Of a stretch of 64,000 nucleotides of DNA, positions 34,064-45,297 are shown in pieces. Source of the DNA: Alkalicoccobacillus gibsonii (GTDB taxonomy: Bacteria; Bacillota; Bacilli; Bacillales; Bacillaceae_D); NCBI RefSeq assembly GCF_016798245.1, contig NZ_JAEUZA010000002.1, forward strand, positions 62,001-126,000, in the 5' to 3' direction. The stretch's first letter is position 1. The number at the start of each line of letters is the position of its first letter. Position numbers and translations under genes: made by a program. A model generated the notes under the pieces. The model was given only the letters and a program-made list of their open reading frames with translations, was not told the origin of the DNA and made no database searches.

Positions 34064-34405
34064 TTATTCTTTTTCTAATACATTCTCGATATAATCCTTA
34101 CCCCATTCATACATCGCATCTAGAATAGGCATGAGGCTTTTTCCATGTTCTGTTAGAGAATATTCAACCTTGGGTGGAACCACTGGGTAGACCTCACGAT
34201 GGAGAATCTCGTGGTCTTCCAGCTCACGTAATTGGTTAACGAGCATCCGTTGCGTGATTCCAGGCATGAGGGTTTTTAGTTCACCGAATCGTTTTGTACC
34301 TTCTTTTCCTAAATGCCACAGGATGAGCATTTTCCACTTCCCACCTATGACAGACAATGTTAGTTCTTTCTCACAGTTAAATGTCCGTTCACCTAAGTTC
34401 GGCAT
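34064..34405 (-). CDS. hxlR: HxlR, formaldehyde-responsive activator of hxlAB
   Basis: This winged-helix regulator of the HxlR/MarR-like family has 113 residues. The core [58 protein letters not shown] and [19 protein letters not shown] is very close to Bacillus subtilis HxlR as I remember it. It includes the conserved cysteine of the FNCEKELT segment that reacts with formaldehyde. I took the ATG at 34405, which has GAAGGATG upstream and matches the known N-terminus. The GTG at 34444 lacks a site. It is divergent from hxlA and should activate it when formaldehyde is present. Confidence 0.93.
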   Translation of the reverse strand: MPNLGERTFNCEKELTLSVIGGKWKMLILWHLGKEGTKRFGELKTLMPGITQRMLVNQLRELEDHEILHREVYPVVPPKVEYSLTEHGKSLMPILDAMYEWGKDYIENVLEKE

Positions 34406-34441
34406 CTGTTCACATCCTTCGTCATCCACAGTATACTTTTC

Positions 34442-34500
34442 CACACTATATGTGTTAAATGTGCGTACTTTTATTTTGATGACGTACTTAGTATAGTGTG
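34442..34500. promoter_or_regulatory. hxlR-hxlA control region with repeats
   Basis: A perfect inverted repeat, CACACTATA (34442-34450) and TATAGTGTG (34492-34500), encloses two direct copies of CGTACTT at 34464 and 34483, 19 bp apart. HxlR of B. subtilis binds two sites upstream of hxlA; these repeats are the best candidates here. Confidence 0.6.
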
Positions 34501-34561
34501 TTCTAGACAGATTCGTAAATAGTGACTGTCAAATCCAAAGCGAGTTAGGAGTTTTTTCATC

Positions 34562-35194
34562 ATGAAATTACAATTAGCATTAGACTTAGTCAATATTCCA
34601 GAAGCAATTGAGCTTGTAGCAGAGGTTCAAGATTCAATTGATATCGTTGAAATTGGTACTCCAATCATTAACAGCCTTGGTCACGAAGCTGTTCGTGCAG
34701 TTAAAGAAGCATACCCGAACTTAACCGTTCTTGCTGATATTAAAATCATGGATGCTGCAGGCTACGAAGTACAACAAGCTTCTAATGCTGGAGCAGACAT
34801 CATCACTATCCTTGGTGCAGCTGAAGATAGCTCAATCCGTGGTGCGGTTGAAGCAGCGAAAAAAGAAGGAAAAGAAATCCTTGTTGATATGATCGCTGTA
34901 AAAGACATCGAAACACGTGCAAAAGAATTAGATCAGCTTGGAGCAGACTACATCTGCGTTCACACTGGTTATGACCTTCAAGCAGAAGGAAAAGATTCGT
35001 TCGCAGATCTACGTAAGATCAAATCTGTTGTAAAAAATGCAAAAACAGCGATCGCTGGCGGTATCAAGCTTGAGACGCTTCCAGAAGTCATTGAAGCCAA
35101 GCCGGACCTAGTAATCGTTGGTGGCGGAATCACGTCTAAAGACGACAAAAAGACTGCTGCACAAGAAATCAAAGCACTAATCAACAAAGGGTAA
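34562..35194 (+). CDS. hxlA: 3-hexulose-6-phosphate synthase
   Basis: This enzyme condenses formaldehyde with ribulose 5-phosphate to give D-arabino-3-hexulose 6-phosphate, the first step of the ribulose monophosphate pathway. The 210-residue TIM barrel of the orotidine decarboxylase suprafamily has LQLALDLVNIPEAIELV at the start, EIGTPIINSLGHEAV, the catalytic-metal motif VLADIKIMDAAGYEVQQA, ADYICVHTGYDLQA and AIAGGIKLETLPEV near the phosphate site. It is 3 nt upstream of hxlB and divergent from hxlR. In bacilli the pathway serves to detoxify formaldehyde. Confidence 0.96.
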   Translation: MKLQLALDLVNIPEAIELVAEVQDSIDIVEIGTPIINSLGHEAVRAVKEAYPNLTVLADIKIMDAAGYEVQQASNAGADIITILGAAEDSSIRGAVEAAKKEGKEILVDMIAVKDIETRAKELDQLGADYICVHTGYDLQAEGKDSFADLRKIKSVVKNAKTAIAGGIKLETLPEVIEAKPDLVIVGGGITSKDDKKTAAQEIKALINKG

Positions 35195-35197
35195 CCA

Positions 35198-35758
35198 ATG
35201 AATACAACCGAGTATCTTGAGACGATTATTCAGGAGCTTGCAGGCACGGTACAGTCGATCTCCGAGACAGAGGCAGACAAGCTAGTTGAAGCGATTCTTC
35301 GAGCAAAAAAAGTCTTTGTTGTTGGAGCCGGACGTTCCGGATTCATGGGTAAATCGTTTGTCATGCGGATGATGCATATGGGTATTGATGCGTATGCTGT
35401 TGGGGAAACCGTTACGGCTAACCTTGAACCAGATGATTTATTAATCGTTGGAACAGGGTCAGGTGAAACAAAAAGCTTAATCCCAATCGTTGAAAAGGCA
35501 AAAGTTCTTGGTGGCACAGTTGCTGCTGTCACGCTTTCTCCTGATTCTACAATTGGTAAGCTGGCAGATCACACCGTTATCCTACCGGGAGCACCAAAGG
35601 ATCGGGCAGAAGGTAGTGAATACGAAACCATTCAACCAATGGGCTCATTATTTGAGCAAACCTCGCTTCTTTTCTACGATGCAGTGATCCTGCGTTTTAT
35701 GGAAAAGAAAGAGCTGAATTCAAAGCAAATGTATGGCAAACACGCCAACCTTGAATAG
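35198..35758 (+). CDS. hxlB: 6-phospho-3-hexuloisomerase
   Basis: This enzyme turns 3-hexulose 6-phosphate into fructose 6-phosphate. The 186-residue SIS-domain protein has VFVVGAGRSGFMGKSFVMRMMHMG, LIVGTGSGETKSLIPIVEKAKVLGGTVAAVTLSPDSTIGKLAD, and the late IQPMGSLFEQTSLLFYDAVILRFM with the usual catalytic Glu. Length and sequence agree with HxlB/YckF. Only 3 nt separate it from hxlA, so they are co-transcribed, with HxlR activation. Confidence 0.96.
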   Translation: MNTTEYLETIIQELAGTVQSISETEADKLVEAILRAKKVFVVGAGRSGFMGKSFVMRMMHMGIDAYAVGETVTANLEPDDLLIVGTGSGETKSLIPIVEKAKVLGGTVAAVTLSPDSTIGKLADHTVILPGAPKDRAEGSEYETIQPMGSLFEQTSLLFYDAVILRFMEKKELNSKQMYGKHANLE

Positions 35759-35763
35759 TTTAA

Positions 35764-35807
35764 GCACCTTCGATTTCTGTATAAGGCAGGAATTGAAGGT
35801 GTTTTTT
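35764..35807 (+). terminator. Intrinsic terminator of hxlAB
   Basis: CACCTTC and GAAGGTG form the stem base of a longer imperfect hairpin, followed by six T. Confidence 0.85.
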
Positions 35808-35896
35808 CGTCACAAGCTATAGGTGTCATTGCTTCACATCACCTTTAAAACTCGGTAGAATAAGTAAGTAAAGCAATACAGAAAAGAGGGATTTCC

Positions 35897-36616
35897 ATGG
35901 CACAAACGATAAAAGGAAAAACAGCCCTAATCACAGGAGCTGGTAAAGGAATCGGGAAAGCAACAGCGATCGCACTTGCAAACGAAGGCGTAAATGTGGG
36001 TCTTGTTGCTCGTACAGAAGCAGACTTAACAGGTCTTGCAGAGCAGCTTAAAGAAACGGGTGTAAAGGTAGCGATTGCTACAGCTGATATCTCCTCACTT
36101 GAGCAAGTGAATAAAGCAGTTGACTCACTTACAAGCGAGCTCGGAACATTTGATATCCTTATTAACAATGCAGGAATCGGTAAGTTTGGTGGCTTTATGG
36201 ACTTAGATCCAGAAGAGTGGAAGAAGATCGTAGACGTGAACCTAACAGGAACATACTACGTAACAAGAGCGGTGCTTCCACAGCTGATCGAAAAACAAGG
36301 TGGAGACATCATCAATATCTCTTCAACAGCTGGACAAAAAGGTGCACCTGTAACAAGTGCTTACAGTGCATCTAAATTCGGCTTACTTGGTCTGACCGAG
36401 TCTCTTGCACTTGAAGTACGTAAGCATAACGTACGTGTAACAGCACTTACACCAAGTACAGTGGCAACAGATCTTGCAGTTAGAGAGAACCTGACTGACG
36501 GCAACCCTGAAAAAGTCATGCAGCCAGAAGATTTAGCAGAAATCATCGTGTCGCAACTGAAATTACACCCACGTATCTTCATTAAATCAGCCGGTATGTG
36601 GTCGACGAATCCGTAA
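35897..36616 (+). CDS. SDR family oxidoreductase (FabG-like)
   Basis: This 239-residue short-chain reductase has the cofactor motif [25 protein letters not shown] and the catalytic residues Ser in [10 protein letters not shown] and Tyr/Lys in YSASKFG. Arg in [10 protein letters not shown] after the second strand favours NADP(H). It resembles proteins annotated as 3-ketoacyl-ACP reductase, but a single FabG-like gene without other fatty-acid genes may reduce other substrates. It has its own ribosome site (AGAGGG) and lies between two terminators, so it is probably a one-gene unit. Confidence 0.92.
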   Translation: MAQTIKGKTALITGAGKGIGKATAIALANEGVNVGLVARTEADLTGLAEQLKETGVKVAIATADISSLEQVNKAVDSLTSELGTFDILINNAGIGKFGGFMDLDPEEWKKIVDVNLTGTYYVTRAVLPQLIEKQGGDIINISSTAGQKGAPVTSAYSASKFGLLGLTESLALEVRKHNVRVTALTPSTVATDLAVRENLTDGNPEKVMQPEDLAEIIVSQLKLHPRIFIKSAGMWSTNP

Positions 36617-36625
36617 GTTCATTTT

Positions 36626-36671
36626 AAAAAGCCAGTTACCAATGATCACGTCAAAGGTATCTGGCTTTTTC
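36626..36671. terminator. Bidirectional intrinsic terminator
   Basis: AAAAAGCCAG and CTGGCTTTTT, with inner TTACC/GGTAT pairing, lie between the converging SDR and TRAP permease genes. Confidence 0.85.
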
Positions 36672-36677
36672 TCTTAT

Positions 36678-38720
36678 TTATAATGAGGGAGTACTACTTG
36701 CCTTAACAGGAGGATCCTGATTTTTCTTTGCTTGCATGTAGTTCAAGACATAAATCACAATAATTAATGCAATCCCTATAAAATTAGTTACCATTTCAGG
36801 AATGATTGCAATAATGGAAGCTGCACCGAGAAGAAGTCGATTAAAGATAGATAAGTTTGTTTTTATATATCCTTCAACAGCGGCACTTATAGCAATAACT
36901 GCGATGGTCGAAGTCACTAACACGATGGCTATATCAGGTATAGAAGCAAAAGCAAACTCGGTTGTGTTAGCTGGAAGTCCAGTTGCATCGATTAACAGCA
37001 TTGCATGGTCATAAACGAATATGAATGGTACGAGAAAACCAGCTACGGAAAGCCTTAAAGAAATCACACTTGTTCTCATTGGATCTCCACCGGCTAGACC
37101 AGATGCTGCGAATGATGCTAGTGCAACAGGAGGTGTAATATTAGCAAAGATACCAAAGTAGAACACGAATAGATGTGCAACTAGAATAGGAACATCAAAT
37201 GTTGCTAGAGCAGGTGCTGCCATAGTTGCTGTAATGATATAAGCTGGAATAGAAGGTAATCCCATACCTAATACAATAGATGCGAGCATAGTTAAGAGAA
37301 GTGTTAGAAGAAGAGACCCCTGGCCTAAACTCGTTATTGCTGAAGTAAGAGTTGCGCCGAATCCCGTTAAGTTAACAACACCAATAACAATTCCCACAAC
37401 ACCACAGGCAATAATGGTAGATAGCGCTTGTCTTGTTCCTGTCTCTAAAGCTTTTATAATGTCCTTAGGATACATTCTCGTGTGCTTTCTAATCCACGAT
37501 GCAGCAATTGAGACAAGGATCGTGTAAAAAGCAGCATAGGATACAGGTACCCCGGCAAACAACATGAAAATTAACGTAATTAATGGAATCATAAGATGCC
37601 AGCCTTGTTTCATGACTTTCTTAACTTCAGGAAGGTCCGCTTTTGGTAAACCTCTAAGATTGGATCGACCGGCTCGATAGTGAACCTGCATGATACTTGT
37701 TATGAAAAAGAGAAAAGCAGGAATGATGGCTGATAATGCGATCGTTCCATAAGAAATGCCTGTTGTTTCTGCCATAATGAAGGCACTGGCTCCCATGATC
37801 GGTGGAAGAATTTGACCCCCAATTGAAGAACTAGCCTCAACAGCCCCAGAGAAGTTTTTGTCATAACCAATCTTCTTCATTAATGGAATTGTAAAAGCAC
37901 CAGTACTTACTACGTTACCTACGGCCGAACCATTTACAGATCCCATAAAAGCACTAGAGATAACGGCTACTTTAGCTGGTCCACCTTGCTTATGTCCAGC
38001 GAGGGCAAGAGCAAGATCATTAAAGAATTTCCCCATCCCCGACTTTGCAAGAAAAGCTCCAAACAAAATGAATAAGAATATAAATTGAACGGATGCTCCA
38101 ATTGCTGTGGAGAATAGACCCTCCGTTTTTGTGTACATTTGTCCAAAAATATCTGCCAAATCAAAAGGTCTTGTTAAAAGCATTCTCGGTAGCCAGTCTT
38201 GATGACTGAAGAACGGGTACATTAAAAATAGAAAGGCTAAGATAGGAAGGATCCATCCCGTTACCCGACGAGCAGCTTCGAACACAAGAAGAACCGTTAG
38301 AATAGCCATAATGATATCTGTGGTTGTAGCTACTCCACCACGGGTCGTGACAATCTCTTGATAGATAGAGAACAAATAGAGACAAGAAGTAATGCTCAAA
38401 GCAAATAATAACCAATCGTAAAAAGGGATTTTGGATCGATCTTGTTTTTTATACGTTGGATAAAGTAAGAAGACTAGTGCCATTCCAAACGTTAAGTGAA
38501 AACTGCGTTGTAACAAAGTAGGTAATGGATAAAAAGTGACATATAAATGAAAAAGTGCGTATCCAATCGTAAGAAGGCTAAAAAACAAAACAAGACCTTT
38601 ATTGTTCCAATTTCTTGTATTAGACTCAATGTCGTATTTTTCTAAGACTTTTTGAACGGCTTGATCTGGAATCTCCGTCTCAGCAAGCGCGGTAGGTTTA
38701 AGCTTTTCTTCCTTTCTCAC
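36678..38720 (-). CDS. TRAP transporter fused permease (DctQM type)
   Basis: This 680-residue membrane protein fuses the small (DctQ-like) and large (DctM-like) subunits of a TRAP transporter, the form that works with TAXI receptors. About 16 helices are predicted. DctM hallmarks include FGAFLAKSGMGKFFNDLALALAGHKQGGPAKVAVISSAFMGSVNGSAVGNVVSTGAFTIPLMKKIGYDKNFSGAVEASSSIGGQILPPIMGASAFIMAE and LTGFGATLTSAI with GMGLPSIPAYI. It overlaps the DUF1850 gene by 4 nt. Transport is driven by an ion gradient, possibly Na+. The substrate is a carboxylic or amino acid of unknown identity. Confidence 0.94.
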   Translation of the reverse strand: MRKEEKLKPTALAETEIPDQAVQKVLEKYDIESNTRNWNNKGLVLFFSLLTIGYALFHLYVTFYPLPTLLQRSFHLTFGMALVFLLYPTYKKQDRSKIPFYDWLLFALSITSCLYLFSIYQEIVTTRGGVATTTDIIMAILTVLLVFEAARRVTGWILPILAFLFLMYPFFSHQDWLPRMLLTRPFDLADIFGQMYTKTEGLFSTAIGASVQFIFLFILFGAFLAKSGMGKFFNDLALALAGHKQGGPAKVAVISSAFMGSVNGSAVGNVVSTGAFTIPLMKKIGYDKNFSGAVEASSSIGGQILPPIMGASAFIMAETTGISYGTIALSAIIPAFLFFITSIMQVHYRAGRSNLRGLPKADLPEVKKVMKQGWHLMIPLITLIFMLFAGVPVSYAAFYTILVSIAASWIRKHTRMYPKDIIKALETGTRQALSTIIACGVVGIVIGVVNLTGFGATLTSAITSLGQGSLLLTLLLTMLASIVLGMGLPSIPAYIITATMAAPALATFDVPILVAHLFVFYFGIFANITPPVALASFAASGLAGGDPMRTSVISLRLSVAGFLVPFIFVYDHAMLLIDATGLPANTTEFAFASIPDIAIVLVTSTIAVIAISAAVEGYIKTNLSIFNRLLLGAASIIAIIPEMVTNFIGIALIIVIYVLNYMQAKKNQDPPVKASSTPSL

Positions 38721-39184
38721 AAGAAATCCCCCTTTCTAATTTTCCACAATGGTAATTCAACAGCCTTAATCGTGATCAATTCATAGTCATCAAAATACTC
38801 ATATAGAAGAACATCACGATCCTCTAACACAATAGTGGTTTGTACGGATTGGGAAGACGTTACGTTTAATTCGTTGTAGGCCATATTTAGTTCAACGTGA
38901 ATGTAACCTCCCTCTGTTGAGGTTCGTAAGCCCTGATAGGGGGTACCCGCTCCAAATGTTTTGAAATGTGTGTCTACAAGAATGAGTTGATCATTTTTTC
39001 TCTCGTAACGTTCAATCCACTCTTCTTTTTCGATAGAATGAATCCACTTAAGTTCAAAATGACCCTTATCAACGTAATAAGAATGGCTCTCTCCCTTAAT
39101 TTCAAATACAGGAAGACGATAAAAACCAAGAAAAAGGAGAGCGAGTAAAAACGCACTCCCAATAAACCATTTCTTATTGTTCAT
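38717..39184 (-). CDS. DUF1850 domain protein
   Basis: The product has about 155 residues with one N-terminal membrane anchor (MNNKKWFIGSAFLLALLFLGFYRL) and an extracellular beta-rich part. It reads HFELKWIHSIEKEEWIERYERKNDQLILVDTHFKTFGAGTPYQG, where the SIEKEEW-like and FGAGTP motifs mark DUF1850. Genes of this family nearly always lie between a TAXI receptor and a fused TRAP permease, as here, so it is probably an accessory of the transporter. I used the ATG at 39184, which overlaps the receptor gene by 11 nt; a longer start at 39220 runs far into that gene. Confidence 0.87.
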   Translation of the reverse strand: MNNKKWFIGSAFLLALLFLGFYRLPVFEIKGESHSYYVDKGHFELKWIHSIEKEEWIERYERKNDQLILVDTHFKTFGAGTPYQGLRTSTEGGYIHVELNMAYNELNVTSSQSVQTTIVLEDRDVLLYEYFDDYELITIKAVELPLWKIRKGDFL

Positions 39185-40163
39185 CAAAGTATTTTTCGGC
39201 ACCTGGGTGTAATGGTGCAATTAAGCCATCCTGCGCATGATCAATCGAAATATCTGAAGCAGCTTGATGTGAATTAGCTAATGTATCTAAATTCTCAAAA
39301 AACTCTTTTGTTAGTTTGTATACATCATCATCACTTAGATCACTACGCACAACCAGAGCATTAGGAACGGCTGCTGTAGGAATAGCGTCATCGTTATCAT
39401 ACGTCCCAGAAGGTATATCTAAAGAAACAAAATAAGGATGTTCCTCCACGATCGCGTCCACTTGTTCAGGGAGAACCTTAACAATATTAATATCCAACGT
39501 TTCAGAGAGTTCCAACACAGAAGCATTAGGTAAACCACTAGTTAAAAATGCTGCATCAATTCTACCGGCATTTAATCCATCTGCAGCTTCAGCGTATCCA
39601 AGATAGTCAACTTGAACATCGTCATACGTAATATCATTCCCATTTAATAGAGCACGAGCATTAAGTTCAACACCAGATCCCTGATCTCCAACGGCAATTC
39701 GTTTTCCTTTTAAATCCTCGAGCGTTTCAATTCCCGCATCCACTCTTGCAACGATTTGAACGACATTAGGATATAGATTGGCAACTTGAGAGATGCCTTC
39801 TAGAGGTTCTGAGAAGCTTGCTTCGCCATTCAATGCTTGACTTAAGGCATCACTCATAACAAAAGCCATTTCTACCTTTTGATCAGCCAGTAAGTTCAGG
39901 TTCTCTGCAGAAGCTCCAGTCGTCTGAGTTCGTGAATTGACATCAAAGATGGAAGAGTAATTGTCTGCTAGAGTCGTCCCAATGATGTTGTACGGACCAG
40001 AAGCTCCCCCAGTAGCAATCGTAACAATGTTCGTCTCTAATCCATCAGCGTTTCCATTGCTCTCATCCGTCGTACCTGTGTCACTCTCGCTCGAGTCACC
40101 ACAGGCAACGAGAATAAGCATGATAAAACCTGATATAAGTGCAGTAAACAAGTTCTTTTTCAT
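39174..40163 (-). CDS. TAXI family TRAP transporter solute receptor
   Basis: This 329-residue extracytoplasmic receptor has a lipoprotein signal ending LVAC (Cys21), then an acidic Ser/Asp/Thr linker. Family marks are IVTIATGGASGPYNIIGTTLADNYSSI at the start, TGASAENLNLLADQKVEMAFVMSDA and LEDLKGKRIAVGDQGSGVELNARALL. It is the first gene of the three-gene TRAP operon, with GGGGGAG just before the ATG and a cre-like site about 40 nt further upstream. TAXI receptors of this type often bind glutamate, 2-oxoglutarate or related acids; the ligand here is unknown. Confidence 0.94.
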   Translation of the reverse strand: MKKNLFTALISGFIMLILVACGDSSESDTGTTDESNGNADGLETNIVTIATGGASGPYNIIGTTLADNYSSIFDVNSRTQTTGASAENLNLLADQKVEMAFVMSDALSQALNGEASFSEPLEGISQVANLYPNVVQIVARVDAGIETLEDLKGKRIAVGDQGSGVELNARALLNGNDITYDDVQVDYLGYAEAADGLNAGRIDAAFLTSGLPNASVLELSETLDINIVKVLPEQVDAIVEEHPYFVSLDIPSGTYDNDDAIPTAAVPNALVVRSDLSDDDVYKLTKEFFENLDTLANSHQAASDISIDHAQDGLIAPLHPGAEKYFDEQ

Positions 40164-40198
40164 AATGCTCCCCCTTTTTTCATAGTTTTACATTATTT

Positions 40199-40212
40199 TT
40201 GAAGCGCTTTCA
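40199..40212 (-). promoter_or_regulatory. Candidate cre (CcpA) site before the TRAP operon
   Basis: On the minus strand TGAAAGCGCTTCAA matches the cre consensus except at two positions near the 3' end. It lies about 36 nt before the receptor start codon, suggesting carbon catabolite repression of the TRAP transporter. Confidence 0.6.
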
Positions 40213-40355
40213 TTATATTTCTCTCTTAATGGGTTTGTCAATTGAAATCGTTATCATTATTTCCTTTTTTCTGGTTTTATTGATGATAATAGATGTGACT
40301 AGGAAATTGGCTTAACCAGTAGTAATATGTAATTAAAAATTTTGTCGAAATACGT
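40213..40355. other. AT-rich spacer between divergent operons
   Basis: This spacer separates the leftward TRAP operon from the rightward licT operon. It contains only AT-rich DNA with no open frame. I see no clear element beyond the cre site and promoter that flank it. Confidence 0.5.
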
Positions 40356-40384
40356 TTGACAAATAAAATAATAGCGTTTACAAT
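40356..40384 (+). promoter_or_regulatory. Sigma-A promoter of the bgl operon with overlapping cre
   Basis: TTGACA (40356-40361) and TACAAT (40379-40384) are 17 bp apart. TAATAGCGTTTACA (40369-40382) overlaps the -10 box and fits the cre consensus at 12 of 14 positions. CcpA bound there would block initiation. Confidence 0.8.
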
Positions 40385-40401
40385 AAGCTCAAATAATATT
40401 A

Positions 40402-40432
40402 GGATTGTAACTGCATTGAGCAGGCAACACCT
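40402..40432 (+). promoter_or_regulatory. RAT antiterminator site 1 (LicT target)
   Basis: GGATTGTAACTG...GAGCAGGCAACACCT closely follows the ribonucleic antiterminator consensus known from bglP and licS. It overlaps the left arm of the terminator that follows, so binding of active LicT would prevent termination. Confidence 0.9.
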
Positions 40433-40490
40433 AAGTAGCCAGTAGTGTGAGTATTCGCAGGATACTTCTATGGTTATTTGGGTGTTTTTT
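40424..40490 (+). terminator. LicT-controlled terminator 1
   Basis: GCAACACCTAAGTA pairs with TATTTGGGTGTT, followed by six T. It overlaps RAT 1 and so is the switch for expression of licT and the genes after it. Confidence 0.88.
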
Positions 40491-40507
40491 ATTTAGGGGG
40501 GAACATC

Positions 40508-41377
40508 GTGCGTATAAAAAAGATCTTTAACAACAATGTTATTTTGGCTCACGATGAAAAGTATGTTGAAAAAGTGTTACTTGGAAGAGGGTTAGCTTTT
40601 AGCAAGAAAGAAGGGGATGAGGTCGATCAAGAGAAAATAGACAAGATTTTTACACTAGAATCTAAGGAATTAGTTGATAGCTTTGTTCATTTAGTTGGAG
40701 AGATTCCGATTAACCAGCTGGAGTTAACGAATCATATTGTAAAGGAAGCGGAGAAGGAGCTTGATCTAACCTTCAACGATAGTATCTATATTGGCTTAAC
40801 GGACCACATTAATTATGCTCTCCACCGTCACAGGCAAGGAGAACATATGAGAAATGCATTCTTATGGGAAATTAAAAAGTTTTATCCTAGAGAATTTAAG
40901 GTGGCGTTAAAAGCGCTTGATACGATCTTTTATTACGAAAAGGTTCGCTTAACAGAAGATGAAGCTAGCTTTATTGCCCTTCATTTTGTGAATGGCCAAA
41001 ATCTCGATTCTACCTTAGACATGAAAGTAAGCAGCGAAAATGCAGTGATTCTCGACATCCTAAATATTATTAAATTTCATTTTAACATTGAAATCGAGGA
41101 AGACTCGATTAACTATAGTCGATTCGTCACCCATGTCCGTTACTTCTTGCAGCGGATTCGAGGTCAAGTTCGTTATGATTCTGAAGATGATAATCAGCTT
41201 TTTTTACAGGTAAAGAAAAAGTATGCGAAAACCTATCAGTGTGTCGTAAAGATTGAGTCTTACTTTAAGACGAAGATGAATGTATCAATGACGACAGAAG
41301 AGCAATTATATTTTATTCTGCATATTAACCGATTAACAATGAGAGAAAACCAAATAAGATCTGACCATGGATTGTAA
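40508..41377 (+). CDS. licT: LicT/BglG-type transcription antiterminator
   Basis: This 289-residue RNA-binding antiterminator begins with the co-antiterminator domain (RIKKIFNNNVILAHDEKYVEKVLLGRGLAFSKKEGDEVD). Two PTS regulation domains follow, with the phosphorylatable histidines in LTDHINYALHRHRQG (PRD1) and THVRYFLQRIRGQ (PRD2). I chose GTG at 40508, preceded by AGGGGGGAAC; the earlier ATG lies inside the terminator. It binds RAT sites when beta-glucosides are available and HPr is ready to phosphorylate it. Its stop codon lies within RAT 2. Confidence 0.95.
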   Translation: MRIKKIFNNNVILAHDEKYVEKVLLGRGLAFSKKEGDEVDQEKIDKIFTLESKELVDSFVHLVGEIPINQLELTNHIVKEAEKELDLTFNDSIYIGLTDHINYALHRHRQGEHMRNAFLWEIKKFYPREFKVALKALDTIFYYEKVRLTEDEASFIALHFVNGQNLDSTLDMKVSSENAVILDILNIIKFHFNIEIEEDSINYSRFVTHVRYFLQRIRGQVRYDSEDDNQLFLQVKKKYAKTYQCVVKIESYFKTKMNVSMTTEEQLYFILHINRLTMRENQIRSDHGL

Positions 41378-41397
41378 CTGTTAAGCAGGCAACACCT
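41369..41397 (+). promoter_or_regulatory. RAT antiterminator site 2, overlapping the licT stop codon
   Basis: GGATTGTAACTG...AAGCAGGCAACACCT repeats the first RAT site. Its GGATTGTAA segment is also the last codons and stop of licT, so translating ribosomes reach into the RNA switch. Confidence 0.88.
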
Positions 41398-41463
41398 AGA
41401 TGATCTGTATGAAACGAGCATTTTGTAATGCTTCTTCATGCATGATGATTTAGGTGTTTTTTT
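41391..41463 (+). terminator. LicT-controlled terminator 2
   Basis: AACACCTAGATGATC pairs with GATGATTTAGGTGTT and is followed by seven T; a small extra hairpin lies in the loop. It gives bglP and bglH their own dose of control. Confidence 0.88.
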
Positions 41464-41485
41464 ATACCATTTTAGGAGGGATACG

Positions 41486-44802
<3,317 letters not shown>

Positions 44803-44812
44803 AATGAAAGAG

Positions 44813-44843
44813 AAGAACTCCAGCAAATGTTGGGGTTCTTTTT
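44813..44843 (+). terminator. Intrinsic terminator of the bgl operon
   Basis: AAGAACTCCA and TGGGGTTCTT form the stem, followed by a T run. Confidence 0.85.
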
Positions 44844-44907
44844 ATGGAGTCTAGAAATTTAATTCATGCTCGTATATAGAAAATGAGAATACTTTCAAAT
44901 TATTAAA

Positions 44908-45215
44908 TCAAAACAAACCGATAAATCTTAAGATGAGCTCAATAAGAGCTAAGGTTAAAATAAAACCTAATAAAATCAAGGATGAGATCAGTCCAGACTT
45001 AGAGAATAAGTGAGTAGGGTACTTTCTTGCAAGGAATACAGCTACTAATAAAAGAGGAACGACAATGACCAATTCGTGCAAGTTGAGACCTACTAGCTTA
45101 AGCAAGTACTCACCTACACTGTTGTAGCCTTTATCGCTCGCGAATAAGAGAATGGAACTAACTAAAAAAGAACCAAAGAAAAACTTCCTAAGCCAAATCT
45201 TTTGGTAAGATCCAT
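44908..45215 (-). pseudogene. Small membrane protein gene with a homopolymer frameshift
   Basis: From the ATG at 45215 (GGAGGG 6 nt upstream) the frame reads MDLTKRFGLGSFSLVLF and stops. One base further the frame continues as LVSSILLFASDKGYNSVGEYLLKLVGLNLHELVIVVPLLLVAVFLARKY...LILRFIGLF, giving about 102 residues with three membrane helices. The shift lies at a run of six A on the plus strand (45164-45169); seven would restore the gene. The span of 308 nt is one short of a multiple of three. It may be a real mutation, phase variation or a sequence error. The downstream part alone has only a TTG start without a ribosome site. Confidence 0.7.
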
Positions 45216-45244
45216 AACATACCCTCCATTTTATTTACAATTAT

Positions 45245-45265
45245 ATGTTATAACAATGATAACAT
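45245..45265. promoter_or_regulatory. Palindromic operator candidate
   Basis: ATGTTAT-AACAATG-ATAACAT is a perfect 7-bp inverted repeat in the spacer between the small membrane gene and the MFS gene. It lies where a repressor could control both. No local regulator gene is obvious. Confidence 0.5.
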
Positions 45266-45297
45266 GTTAGCTCCCAGTAAATAGAAATGATAAGCAG

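Noticed and set aside
38161-38415. Frames inside the TRAP permease gene on the same strand in other frames
   Set aside because: They are shadows of a strongly supported membrane protein and share its base periodicity.
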